A program made the position numbers and the translations under genes. DNA of 64,000 nucleotides, taken from JACJWR01 sp963752505. Lineage in GTDB: Bacteria > Actinomycetota > Actinomycetes > S36-B12 > UBA10799. The notes under the pieces are model-generated. The model saw only the letters and a program-made list of their open reading frames with translations, did no database searches and had not been told where the DNA came from. The stretch spans positions 248,001 through 312,000 of the forward strand of contig CAVVYM010000006.1 of the NCBI GenBank assembly GCA_963752505.1, read 5' to 3'. Below are positions 8,492 through 16,594 of the stretch, piece by piece (position 1 is the first letter of the stretch; the number at the start of each line of letters is the position of its first letter).

Positions 8492-9430
8492 GTGAGCACG
8501 CGGGAACTGGATGAGGCAGGAATCACAGATCCGGCGCTGCGCGCGTCCTACGAGCGATGCCGGGCCCTCAATGCCGGCCACGGCAAGACGTACTACCTCG
8601 CAACCCTGCTGCTGCCCCCCGGTAAACGACCGTTCGTGCATGCGCTCTACGGATTCGCGCGCTACGCCGACGAGATCGTCGACGACCTCGGATCGACTCT
8701 GAGTGCAGCCGAGAAGTCAGCTGCACTCGACCGCCTCGGCGAGGAGTTCTTCGCCGACGTGGCGCGCGGCCATTCCAGCCACCCGGTCTCGTCCGCAGTG
8801 GTCGACACGGTGCTGCGGTGGAACATCCCGACGGAGCACTTCGAAGCGTTCCTGCACTCCATGCGCATGGACCTCACGGTCGCCAACTACGACACCTACG
8901 ACGACCTCTACGAGTACGTCTACGGCTCGGCGGCCGTGATCGGCCTGCAGATGATCCCGATCCTCGAACCGGCAACTGCGGAGGCCAACGCCCGAGCAGT
9001 TGACCTCGGAGTCGCCTTCCAGTTGGCCAATTTCATCCGCGACGTCGATGAGGACCTCGACCGCGGCCGCATCTACCTGCCGCTGCAGGAACTCGCCGAA
9101 CACGGAGTGACACCTGAGGTTCTCGGGCAGCGGGTGGCCACGCCGGCCGTCAAGGCCGCCCTTGCCGCCCAGGTCGAGCGGGTGAGAATGCTCGAAGAGC
9201 GCTCTCGCCCGGGCATCGCAGCGCTGCACCCAGCCGCGCAACCCTGCATCGAAGCTGCCAGGGTGCTCTACTGCGGCATCGTCGACGCAGTAGAGGAGAT
9301 CGACTACGAGGTGTTCGACCGCCGGGCCACCGTGAGCATGTCGCGCCGACTGCGTGTGGCGCTACCGGCCTGGCGGCAGGCCCGCCTCGCCCGGCGCCGA
9401 TTCGGCCCCGGACGCATCAGCGCCGCCTGA
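8492..9430 (+). CDS. crtB: Phytoene synthase
   Basis: Condenses two GGPP molecules to phytoene. A 312-residue squalene/phytoene synthase. First Asp-rich motif in YGFARYADEIVDD, second in NFIRDVDEDLDRGRIYLP, plus the YVYGSAAVIGLQM segment. GTG 8492 is preferred over the ATG at 8468 because CAAGAT lies exactly six bases upstream (leaderless) and family proteins begin close to this point. Its last 69 bases overlap the end of crtYd on the other strand. Confidence 0.93.
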   Translation: MSTRELDEAGITDPALRASYERCRALNAGHGKTYYLATLLLPPGKRPFVHALYGFARYADEIVDDLGSTLSAAEKSAALDRLGEEFFADVARGHSSHPVSSAVVDTVLRWNIPTEHFEAFLHSMRMDLTVANYDTYDDLYEYVYGSAAVIGLQMIPILEPATAEANARAVDLGVAFQLANFIRDVDEDLDRGRIYLPLQELAEHGVTPEVLGQRVATPAVKAALAAQVERVRMLEERSRPGIAALHPAAQPCIEAARVLYCGIVDAVEEIDYEVFDRRATVSMSRRLRVALPAWRQARLARRRFGPGRISAA

Positions 9431-9835
9431 GGTCGGATCAGCCATCCGCCGCGCCCCTGGGAACCCCTGAATCGGTGGCCCTGAGTAGGGAAGTCGCTGA
9501 ACGCCCCTGCGCCCCCACCACACCCACAGGCTCAACGTCAGCAGGATGAGTGCGAAACCGAAAAGCAGGTCTTCGACCGGGGCGAAGAGAATCCTGCCGT
9601 CGCCGATGAGGGGCGGCGCACCAACGTCCGGTGTGGTGGATCCGATGATGACGTCACCGTCGTAGCGAACGATGCGAAATCCGGTGAGCACGCCGTTGGT
9701 CAACAGCTGGAAGAACACGATGATCGCGTAGGACACCCAGAAGGCGGTCCGGGTGATCAGCCGGGTGCGCAGCACCCACATGTCGATCACAACTGCGAGC
9801 ACCACGCCCAGTACGGCTAGTTGGGTGTAAGTCAT
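9362..9835 (-). CDS. crtYd: Lycopene cyclase subunit CrtYd-like
   Basis: A 157-residue membrane protein with three or four hydrophobic segments, forming with CrtYc the heterodimeric actinobacterial carotenoid cyclase that closes beta-ionone (C40) or related (C50) end rings. Family motif: LFAPVEDLLFGFALILLTL. Its ATG overlaps the CrtYc stop by four bases (ATGA). The proline/glycine-rich C-terminal tail is not conserved in type and is encoded antisense to the last 69 bases of crtB. No lycopene elongase (crtEb/lbtA type) is in the window, so a beta-carotene-type product is the simplest guess; C50 cyclases look alike, so this is not certain. Confidence 0.88.
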   Translation of the reverse strand: MTYTQLAVLGVVLAVVIDMWVLRTRLITRTAFWVSYAIIVFFQLLTNGVLTGFRIVRYDGDVIIGSTTPDVGAPPLIGDGRILFAPVEDLLFGFALILLTLSLWVWWGRRGVQRLPYSGPPIQGFPGARRMADPTSGGADASGAESAPGEAGLPPGR

Positions 9836-10200
9836 CGGTCGACCGTCCGAATCCCGTCCTGCACCGTGCCGGGCGGTTCGTCGCCCACCTGCCAGCGCTT
9901 CACTCCGCGCACCGCCTCCAGCGTGAGGATCGCAGCCAGCGGGATGACCAGGAAGAACAGCAACTCGTCGAGCGGAAGGTCACCGGGGAGGTAAACGCCG
10001 GTGATGCGCTCCGAGTCGAACCACCAGTGCTCCCGACTGATGGCGTAGAGGTCCCACACCACGAAGATCGCGGCGGCCGGCACGATGGCGAGCAGGAGTC
10101 GGCGCCAGCGGCGATACACCCGAGTGCGCACCACCACCTCCAACCACACCGTCCCGATGATCACGAAGACGAGAACGGCCAGATACGAGAACCGCGCCAT
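9832..10200 (-). CDS. crtYc: Lycopene cyclase subunit CrtYc-like
   Basis: A 122-residue membrane protein, partner of CrtYd. Key motifs are FVVWDLYAISREHWWFD and LPGDLPLDELLFFLVIP, the latter the counterpart of the conserved PxEExxFFxxxP of the cyclase family (here PLDELLFFLVIP). Three hydrophobic segments. The ATG shares one base with the stop of the PPOX gene (TGATG), making a minus-strand operon ferredoxin reductase - PPOX - crtYc - crtYd. Confidence 0.9.
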   Translation of the reverse strand: MARFSYLAVLVFVIIGTVWLEVVVRTRVYRRWRRLLLAIVPAAAIFVVWDLYAISREHWWFDSERITGVYLPGDLPLDELLFFLVIPLAAILTLEAVRGVKRWQVGDEPPGTVQDGIRTVDR

Positions 10201-10673
10201 CAGCCGCCGGTGCCCAGTTTGCGATGGTCCCAGGAAGTCACGTCAGGGTCGGCCAAGCGCAGCGCCACCTGCTTGCTGGCACGGGGACGGTAGGCCTCGG
10301 CGGCACTGTCCCGATGTGCTGGATCGAGACCCTCGTACTTGACCATCAAGTCGGCCACGATGCCGCAAATGATGTCCTCGTCATGCACGAGTTCGATCCG
10401 GCCGGTGAGTTGGACCCCGCGTAGTTCCGCGTAGCGCTCCCCCGTTTCGGCCAGCAGCGCACACTTGGGGTCCCGTTCCAGGTTGCGCACCTTCTGCGAC
10501 CTGCCGTACGTCCGCATCCAGAGGGCGCCATCGTCACCGCGCTTGAACCACATCGCCACCGGGTCGGGGTAGCCGTCCGGGCCATTCGTGACCAAGATGA
10601 TGTTCTTGGTGGCAGAGAGGAAGTCGTCGATCTCGGCCGGGGTCATGCTGATGGACGCGCGCTGGTTTGCCAT
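10200..10673 (-). CDS. Pyridoxamine-5'-phosphate-oxidase-like flavin/F420/haem-binding protein
   Basis: A 157-residue split-barrel protein of the PPOX superfamily: NIILVTNGPDGYPDPVAMWF and LWMRTYGRSQKVRNLERDP are the strand-turn motifs seen in actinobacterial F420- or flavin-dependent reductases. The physiological substrate is unknown. ATG 10673 lies four bases after the ferredoxin reductase stop; an upstream in-frame ATG at 10688 would overlap that gene. The TGATG junction couples it to crtYc, so it may reduce a carotenoid or quinone intermediate, but that is inference only. Confidence 0.75.
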   Translation of the reverse strand: MANQRASISMTPAEIDDFLSATKNIILVTNGPDGYPDPVAMWFKRGDDGALWMRTYGRSQKVRNLERDPKCALLAETGERYAELRGVQLTGRIELVHDEDIICGIVADLMVKYEGLDPAHRDSAAEAYRPRASKQVALRLADPDVTSWDHRKLGTGG

Positions 10674-10677
10674 GCGT

Positions 10678-11997
10678 CTATTGTCCACGGCTCACAGACA
10701 GGCACGACTTCAGCGGCCGATCAGGGTCGGACAGCGCATCAAGATCGGCCCAGGGCGCCCCGTCTGGCGCCGCGGATTGGGCCTTGCGGGCGGCCACCGC
10801 GTCACGCGGCCGATCACACGCCAGCAGCGCGGACAATCTGCCCTCGTCGTCGAGCCAGCACATGCTCCAGGCACCTGACTGCGGGTCGCCGCGCACCACG
10901 AGTGTGGCGGCCCGATAGTCGGGCAGGTAGCCGGTCCACTGCAGCATGTGCCCGAACATCACCGACCAGAAGTAGGGCACCGCATCGTAGGGTCGGGGGC
11001 GCTCCGCTCCCGGCGTCATACCGGCCAGCAGTGCCCGCGCAGCCACCGCAGGTGCATCCATGGCGTCTTGCCAATGACCCCCCGGGAGCAGCGCCGAATA
11101 GCGTGGCGACCATCGGCTGATGGCGTCGCCGACCCCGAACACCCGCGGGTCCGCAGACTGGAGCCACTGGTCGACGCGCAACGCCTGACTGCCGGGCACC
11201 AGAACCAGGTGAGTCGAAGCTAGCCAGGCGGTGTCCGGTCGCACCCCAAGTGCGACCAACGCCGCATCGGCCACCAGCTCCGTGCCGCCGAATCTCACCG
11301 CGACCCCGCCGCCGGCTGCCTGGTCGGACGGCGGCAATTGCGCCACGGCATCGACGGGAAGCCCCAACTCGACCGTGATGCCGGCCTCGTCGCACCAGGA
11401 GTGGGCGAGCCTGCCGACCTCCGGCGGCAGCTGCGGCAGCAGCCAGGCGGCTCGTTCGATCACCGTCACCTCAACGCCTGCGGCGGCCGCGAGGGAGGCC
11501 ATCTCCAGTCCGATCCACGACCCGCCCAGAATGGCCAGAGACGACACGGTCTCGTCGGCGATGATGCGGTGCAGGGCCAGGGCGTCTTCGCGGGTTCGCA
11601 GTGCCCGGACCCGATCGGACAACTGCCAGCCGGCGGGCACGACCGGCGCTGCCCCGGTGGCCACCACCACGGCATCCGCTTCGAGGTTGGTCCCGTCGGG
11701 CAGTTCAACGGCGAGCGGCTCCGTGGCCTCGATCGACGCACCCTGCAGACCGACCGCGGCCGTGCCCGGCCGGAAGTCGACGGCCAATGCCTCGAAGTCG
11801 TAGGCGAGATCACCGGTGTCGGATTCGGGTGCACCCTTCGACAGCGGCGGGCGGTCATATGGCGGGTCCGACTCCCGGCCCAGCAGGATGATGGAGCCGT
11901 CGAAGCCCACCTCACGTAGCTGGCCGCAGGTCTGGGCGCCGGCGAGGCCGGCACCCACCACGACCACAGTTCGCTCATCGCCCACCGGCATCGCCAC
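10678..11997 (-). CDS. FAD-dependent ferredoxin reductase (rhodocoxin/putidaredoxin reductase type)
   Basis: A 439-residue two-dinucleotide-domain oxidoreductase that passes electrons from NAD(P)H to a ferredoxin. FAD motif: VVVVGAGLAGAQTCGQLR; then PYDRPPLSK, typical of the P450/Rieske reductase family. NAD motif: LAILGGSWIGLEMA; ATG-type motif VVVATGAAP; C-terminal VFGVGDAI. No ferredoxin or P450 is encoded nearby, so the partner is elsewhere. First gene of the operon ending in crtYc-crtYd, which hints at a carotenoid oxygenase partner. GTG 11997 is supported by TACGAT six bases upstream. Confidence 0.85.
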   Translation of the reverse strand: MAMPVGDERTVVVVGAGLAGAQTCGQLREVGFDGSIILLGRESDPPYDRPPLSKGAPESDTGDLAYDFEALAVDFRPGTAAVGLQGASIEATEPLAVELPDGTNLEADAVVVATGAAPVVPAGWQLSDRVRALRTREDALALHRIIADETVSSLAILGGSWIGLEMASLAAAAGVEVTVIERAAWLLPQLPPEVGRLAHSWCDEAGITVELGLPVDAVAQLPPSDQAAGGGVAVRFGGTELVADAALVALGVRPDTAWLASTHLVLVPGSQALRVDQWLQSADPRVFGVGDAISRWSPRYSALLPGGHWQDAMDAPAVAARALLAGMTPGAERPRPYDAVPYFWSVMFGHMLQWTGYLPDYRAATLVVRGDPQSGAWSMCWLDDEGRLSALLACDRPRDAVAARKAQSAAPDGAPWADLDALSDPDRPLKSCLSVSRGQ

Positions 11998-12003
11998 GTG
12001 GTC

Positions 12004-12009
12004 ATCGTA
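12004..12009 (-). promoter_or_regulatory. -10 element for the ferredoxin reductase-crtYcYd operon
   Basis: TACGAT on the minus strand, six bases before GTG 11997. It is back-to-back with the pknL-like promoter 54 bases away. Confidence 0.55.
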
Positions 12010-12063
12010 GGACCATCTCGGCGTACGCTCCCATTTCGGTCGGTCGAAGTACGAGGGTGCTCG

Positions 12064-12069
12064 TACAAT
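12064..12069 (+). promoter_or_regulatory. -10 element for the PknL-like kinase
   Basis: TACAAT, close to consensus, eight bases before GTG 12078. It lies inside the longer open frame starting at 12057, which argues against that upstream start. Confidence 0.55.
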
Positions 12070-12077
12070 CGTCTGTC

Positions 12078-14054
12078 GTGGCCACCATGAGCGACAGCAT
12101 CACCGGCCGCCTGGTCGACGGGCGGTACCGCGTGCTGTCCGAGATCGCTCGCGGCGGCATGTCGACGGTGTATCTGGCCAACGACATCCGGCTGGACCGC
12201 ACGGTTGCGCTGAAGGTGATGCATCGCTCGTTCGCCGAGGATCCCGGCTTCGTCGCCAGGTTCGAGCACGAGGCGAAGGCTGCCGCCCGGCTGAGTCACC
12301 CAAACGTGGTCGCCGTGTTCGATCAGGGCAGCTACGACGGCCTGGTCTTCCTCGTCATGGAGTACGTGCCGGGCCACACCTTGCGCGATGTGATCCGCAC
12401 CTACGGCATGCTCGAGCCGGCGCGCGCCCTCGGCGTGGTCGACCAAGTACTGCTCGCGCTGACCGCAGCGCACGCCGCGGGATTCGTGCATCGCGACATC
12501 AAGCCCGAGAACGTCCTCATCACCGAGCGGGGCGTCGCCAAGGTGGCCGACTTCGGCCTCGCCCGCGCCATCACCGGAAGTGTGCCCACTGCGAGCACAC
12601 AGGGTCTGATCATCGGAACCGTCGCGTACCTCTCGCCCGAGCAGGTTGAGGCCGGCGTCGTCGACCAGCGAAGTGACGTCTACTCGTGCGGCGTCATGCT
12701 GTTCGAACTCCTCACCGGCGAGGTGCCTTTCACCGCCGAATCGCCGCTCGCCGTCGCGTATCGCCACGTCAACGACGTGATTCCGGCACCGAGTTCGATC
12801 GTGAAGGACGTTCCCGAGTACGTCGACGAACTCGTCCTCACCGCCACGGCCAAGAATCCTGCCGACCGCTTCGCCGACGCCTGGGAGTTCGAGCAGGCGC
12901 TGGTGACGGCGCAGAACCGCATCATGGGCGAACCACTCGGGGCGCTGACAGCCGGCGTCGAATCGTCTGCATCGGAGTCCGAGGACCTCACCGAAGTGCT
13001 CCAGCCCGCCTTCACGACCGCCGTCCTCGCGAGCGACGATCCCGACCGGACCACGGTGCTCGATGGCCCTGCGGACACCGTGGCCGACCCCACAGAGCCC
13101 GTCCCGCTGGCCGTGCCACCCCGACGTGACGAACCCTATGTTCCGTCGAAAAAGATCAAGTCGTCGAGTCGGGCGAAACGATCAATCTTCATCGTCATCA
13201 TCCTGCTGCTGGCTGCGCTCGTGGGCGGCATCGGCTGGTACCTGGGATCGGCCGAGTACGTATCCGTCCCGGATGTCACCGGCCAGTCCATCGACGATGC
13301 GAACGTGGTGCTGGCCACGCAGAACCTTCGATTGGCCGAGGCGTCGGTCGAGCCGAGCGAGACCGTTGCCGAGGGACTTGTGATCCGAACGGATCCGCCG
13401 GTCGGTGAGCGGGCCCGGGCCGGATCGACGCTGGCGGCGATCGTCTCCAGCGGCCCGCAATTGTTCAACGTTCCCAACGTGCAGGGGACGTCGGTGCCCG
13501 ACGCCACGGCGGCATTGGAGCAGGCCGGATTCTCGGTGGCCGGAACCGAACAGGTCTACGATCCGCAGATCACCCGGGACCTGCTCGTGGGCACCAGCCC
13601 TGCCGCCGACACGGCTCAACGGGCAGGCACGGCCATCACCCTGATCGTCTCGCGCGGACTCGAACCTGTGGTGCTGCCCGACTTCGCCGGTCTGCCCACG
13701 GAGGTTGCCCAGCAGCGCACATCCGATCTGGGTCTGCTGTCCAGAGTGCGGCAGGACTTCTCGGACACGGTGCCGCCGGGAATCATCGTCACCTCCGAGC
13801 CCGCGGCCGGCGCCACCCTGGTGCCCGGCGACACTATTCAACTCGTGGCGTCGAAGGGGCCCGCGCCATCGACGGTGCCCGACGTGGTGGGCATGGGGCA
13901 GCAAGAGGCGATAACCGCGCTGCAGGAAGCAGGCCTGCAACCGCTGTCGAAAAACCAATTCCCCATCGTCGTGCTCGACCGCGTCTATTCCCAGGATCCT
14001 GCCGCTGGCACGCAACTGCCACGCGGCAGCACGGTGACCATCAGCATCGTGTGA
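12078..14054 (+). CDS. Membrane Ser/Thr protein kinase with four PASTA domains (PknL/PknB type)
   Basis: A 658-residue receptor kinase. The cytoplasmic kinase domain spans about residues 15-270: glycine loop IARGGMSTVY, ATP Lys in ALKVMH (about 46), catalytic HRDIKPENV (Asp about 140), DFGLA (Asp about 158) and SPEQ. After an acidic linker and a Lys/Arg-rich stop-transfer patch, one transmembrane helix (about 370-392) leads to four extracellular PASTA repeats, each with a VPxVxG-like start, which bind muropeptides or lipid II in relatives. Gene order (next to the mannosyltransferase and near aroG) equals that of pknL; mycobacterial PknL lacks PASTA domains whereas the corynebacterial one has them. 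GTG 12078 chosen from the -10 position; ATG 12087 is the alternative. Confidence 0.9.
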   Translation: MATMSDSITGRLVDGRYRVLSEIARGGMSTVYLANDIRLDRTVALKVMHRSFAEDPGFVARFEHEAKAAARLSHPNVVAVFDQGSYDGLVFLVMEYVPGHTLRDVIRTYGMLEPARALGVVDQVLLALTAAHAAGFVHRDIKPENVLITERGVAKVADFGLARAITGSVPTASTQGLIIGTVAYLSPEQVEAGVVDQRSDVYSCGVMLFELLTGEVPFTAESPLAVAYRHVNDVIPAPSSIVKDVPEYVDELVLTATAKNPADRFADAWEFEQALVTAQNRIMGEPLGALTAGVESSASESEDLTEVLQPAFTTAVLASDDPDRTTVLDGPADTVADPTEPVPLAVPPRRDEPYVPSKKIKSSSRAKRSIFIVIILLLAALVGGIGWYLGSAEYVSVPDVTGQSIDDANVVLATQNLRLAEASVEPSETVAEGLVIRTDPPVGERARAGSTLAAIVSSGPQLFNVPNVQGTSVPDATAALEQAGFSVAGTEQVYDPQITRDLLVGTSPAADTAQRAGTAITLIVSRGLEPVVLPDFAGLPTEVAQQRTSDLGLLSRVRQDFSDTVPPGIIVTSEPAAGATLVPGDTIQLVASKGPAPSTVPDVVGMGQQEAITALQEAGLQPLSKNQFPIVVLDRVYSQDPAAGTQLPRGSTVTISIV

Positions 14055-14065
14055 GGCCCGCAGGC

Positions 14066-14698
14066 CTACTGCAGGGGCGGTCCATCGTCGGGTCCCTCCT
14101 GGTAGGAGTAGCGCTGCTCATCCCATGCCCGGCCCCGATTGTGATAGCCGCGATCCTCCCAGAATCCGCGCCGATCCCCCACCAGGTACTCGACGGCCCG
14201 CACCCACTTGGCACTTTTCCACGCGTAGAGGTGCGGGCACACGTAGCGCAGTGGCCAACCGTGCTCGGCCGAGAGGTCCTCGCCGTTGCGGGCATAGGCG
14301 AACAGCGAGTCGTCGGCGAGGAAGTCGGTGAGCGCGACATTGGCTGAGTAGCCATACTCGGCCCAGATCATCACGTGGGTCACGGATTCGTGCGGCGGGC
14401 ACGCCTGTGCCAGATCCAGCGCGCGAACCCCCCGCCAGAGGTTGTCGAGCATGCTGAATTTCGTGACGCAGTGGAAATCGGCGAGCACCTCGGACTGCGG
14501 CAAGTCGTGCAACTCGTGGTGCGTGAGCACGCGCTCGCCGCCGTCAACGGTGGCGCCGAAGATGCGAAGGTCCCAGGTGCGCAGATCCGTCCGCGGGACC
14601 CTCCCATAGTGAAGGACCGGCCAGCCGCGCGGAACGTACTGTCCGGGCGGCAGGCGACGCCGCGGGAAATCTTGCGGCGGTCGGTCCGGACCCAGCAT
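14066..14698 (-). CDS. Sulfite-oxidase-like molybdopterin oxidoreductase
   Basis: A 210-residue single-domain protein of the sulfite oxidase/MsrP catalytic superfamily. LADFHCVTKFSMLDNLWRGV contains the Mo-ligating Cys; YGYSANVALTDFLADDSLFA and GWPLRYVCPHLYAWKSAKW are further family motifs. There is no signal peptide, haem domain or Moco-dimerisation domain, so it belongs to the small cytoplasmic YuiH-like group; substrate unknown. ATG 14698 starts two bases after the ogt stop. An extended open frame upstream is antisense-like overlap with ogt and is not used. Confidence 0.85.
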   Translation of the reverse strand: MLGPDRPPQDFPRRRLPPGQYVPRGWPVLHYGRVPRTDLRTWDLRIFGATVDGGERVLTHHELHDLPQSEVLADFHCVTKFSMLDNLWRGVRALDLAQACPPHESVTHVMIWAEYGYSANVALTDFLADDSLFAYARNGEDLSAEHGWPLRYVCPHLYAWKSAKWVRAVEYLVGDRRGFWEDRGYHNRGRAWDEQRYSYQEGPDDGPPLQ

Positions 14699-14700
14699 TG

Positions 14701-15228
14701 TCACGCGCCCAAGTACCCCTCGTGCCGCAGCAACTGCTCCTTCGTAGCCGGACCAAAGCCGTAGTGACCGAGCCCACCGCCGGAGCGGACGATGCGGTGG
14801 CAGGGCACGAACGGTGCCACCGTGTTGGAGGCGCACGCACTTCCCGCCGCCCGCGACGCCCGCGGGTTGCCCGCGGCCGCGGCCAGTTCGGCGTACGTCC
14901 AGGCCTGCCCGGCCGCGATGTCACGCATCGCCCGCCAGGCGGCCACGCGGAAGTCGGGGCCCGACTGCGCGACTGCCACCTGGTCCAAGGCGCTCACGTC
15001 GCCGTCGAAGTAGGCGGCCACCGCCTCTGCGACCTCCGGCAGATCGGCCGCAGCCATGGAATCGACGGGCACCCCGGCGATGTCCCCCACCGGGCCGAAT
15101 CCGCTCGCCACCACCGGCCCGCTGGGGCCGGCCTCCCGATCGCCAGTGGCCGACGCATCGCAGACCACGGTGAGGGTGCCCACTGGGGTGTCGAACGCGC
15201 GGTAGGCCAGTCGCCGATCAGGTTCCAC
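14701..15228 (-). CDS. ogt: Methylated-DNA-protein-cysteine methyltransferase
   Basis: A suicide repair protein that removes alkyl groups from O6-alkylguanine. 175 residues, single C-terminal catalytic domain with the acceptor motif FVPCHRIVRSGGGLGHYGFG and the helix-turn-helix segment FRVAAWRAMRDIAAGQAWTY (usual family form FxxxVWxALxxIPxGxxxTY). No AdaA regulatory domain. GTG 15228 overlaps the aroG stop by 11 bases; no later ATG would leave a complete protein. Likely co-transcribed with aroG and the Mo-oxidoreductase. Confidence 0.9.
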   Translation of the reverse strand: MEPDRRLAYRAFDTPVGTLTVVCDASATGDREAGPSGPVVASGFGPVGDIAGVPVDSMAAADLPEVAEAVAAYFDGDVSALDQVAVAQSGPDFRVAAWRAMRDIAAGQAWTYAELAAAAGNPRASRAAGSACASNTVAPFVPCHRIVRSGGGLGHYGFGPATKEQLLRHEGYLGA

Positions 15229-16573
15229 TGAGCATCTCCGCGACGTCAAAGGCGAGCTCCAGGGACTGCTCCCGGTTGAGCCTCGGATCGCAAGCGGTCT
15301 CGTACCTAGTGCCGAGTTGATCCTCCTGCGGCCCGTCGGTGCCACCCACGCACTCGGTGACGTCGTCGCCGGTGAGTTCGATGTGGATGCCGCCCGGATG
15401 CGTGCCGAGTTCCCGATGCACCTCGAAGAAGCCGGTCACCTCGTCCTCGATGTCGTCGAAGAGTCGCGTCTTATGTCCGGACGCGGCCGTGCGGGTGTTG
15501 CCGTGCATCGGATCGCACACCCACACGACTTGCCGGCCGCTGGCTTGCACCTTCTCGACGATCGGCGGCAGGCTGTCGCGGACCTTGTCCGCGCCCATCC
15601 TGGTGATCAACGTCAGGCGCCCCGGGCTGCCGTGGGGATCGAGTTGCTCGACGAGTTCCGCGGCAGCTTCCGGGGTGGTGGTCGGGCCAAGCTTGACGCC
15701 GATCGGGTTGTGGATGCGGGCGGCGAAGTCCACGTGGGCACCCTGCGAATCCCGCGTGCGCTCCCCCACCCACAAGAAGTGCCCGGACACCGAGTACGGC
15801 AGGCCGGTGCGCGAATCAATGCGCACCAGCGGCTTCTCGTAGTCCATCACCAGGGCCTCGTGCCCAGCGTAGAAGTCGACCCGTCGGAACTCCTCGGGGT
15901 TCGCCCCACAGGCGTGCATGAACGTGAGGGCGCGGTCGATGTTCGTGGCCATGGCCTCGTAGCGCTGGCCCGCCGGACTGTCGCGCACGAAATCCTGGTT
16001 CCACGCGTGCACCTGTCGAAGGTCCGCGTAGCCACCCTGGGTGAAGGCTCGCACCAGGTTGAGCGCGGCACTCGAGGCGTTATAGGCCGCCATCAACCGA
16101 TTCGGATCAGGGCGACGGGCGCCCGGCTCGAATTCGATTGCGTTGACGCCATCGCCGAAGTAGGAGGGCAGCTCGACGCCGGTGCGGGACTCGGTCGGCT
16201 TGCTGCGCGGCTTGAAGTACTGCCCGGCCATGCGCCCGATCTTCACCACCGGCATGCCCGCGCCGTAGGTGAGGACGACCGACATCTGCAGCAGGGTCTT
16301 CAAACGCGCGCGAATCGAATCCGCGGTGTTGGCCTCAAAGGTTTCGGCACAGTCGCCGCCCATGAGCACGAAGGCCTCACCGGCAGCGACTCGGGCGAGG
16401 TCGGCGTGCAGGTTGTCGCTCTCGCCGGCAAACACCAGCGGCGGCTGCAGCGACAGTCGCGACTGGACCCGTCGGAGCTCTTCGTGGTCCGGCCACACCG
16501 GTTGTTGGGCCGCAGGCAGCTCGGGCCAGTCGATCACCGGCGTCATCGCGAGTCCGTCGGGTTGGGCGGTCAT
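15218..16573 (-). CDS. aroG: 3-deoxy-7-phosphoheptulonate synthase, class II
   Basis: First step of the shikimate pathway: PEP plus erythrose-4-phosphate to DAHP. 451 residues, the plant/actinobacterial class II type. Visible family blocks: FVLMGGDCAETF, KIGRMAGQYFKPRS, WNQDFV, EKPLVRIDSRTG, ANPIGVKLGPTT-like RIHNPIGVKLGPTT, VWVCDPMHGNT and GGIHIELTGDDVTECVGG. TACCCT lies six bases upstream of the ATG, so it is probably leaderless. It faces the MFS gene upstream in the same orientation with a 21-base gap, so the promoter lies at the very end of that gene. Confidence 0.96.
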   Translation of the reverse strand: MTAQPDGLAMTPVIDWPELPAAQQPVWPDHEELRRVQSRLSLQPPLVFAGESDNLHADLARVAAGEAFVLMGGDCAETFEANTADSIRARLKTLLQMSVVLTYGAGMPVVKIGRMAGQYFKPRSKPTESRTGVELPSYFGDGVNAIEFEPGARRPDPNRLMAAYNASSAALNLVRAFTQGGYADLRQVHAWNQDFVRDSPAGQRYEAMATNIDRALTFMHACGANPEEFRRVDFYAGHEALVMDYEKPLVRIDSRTGLPYSVSGHFLWVGERTRDSQGAHVDFAARIHNPIGVKLGPTTTPEAAAELVEQLDPHGSPGRLTLITRMGADKVRDSLPPIVEKVQASGRQVVWVCDPMHGNTRTAASGHKTRLFDDIEDEVTGFFEVHRELGTHPGGIHIELTGDDVTECVGGTDGPQEDQLGTRYETACDPRLNREQSLELAFDVAEMLSGT

Positions 16574-16579
16574 GCGCTA

Positions 16580-16585
16580 AGGGTA
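16580..16585 (-). promoter_or_regulatory. -10 element for leaderless aroG
   Basis: TACCCT on the minus strand, six bases before the aroG ATG. Confidence 0.5.
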
Positions 16586-16594
16586 ACGAGACGA

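Noticed and set aside
11466..12767. A 433-codon minus-strand frame crossing the divergent promoter region
   Set aside because: It runs opposite the kinase and in another frame of the ferredoxin reductase; both overlapped genes have clear catalytic motifs.
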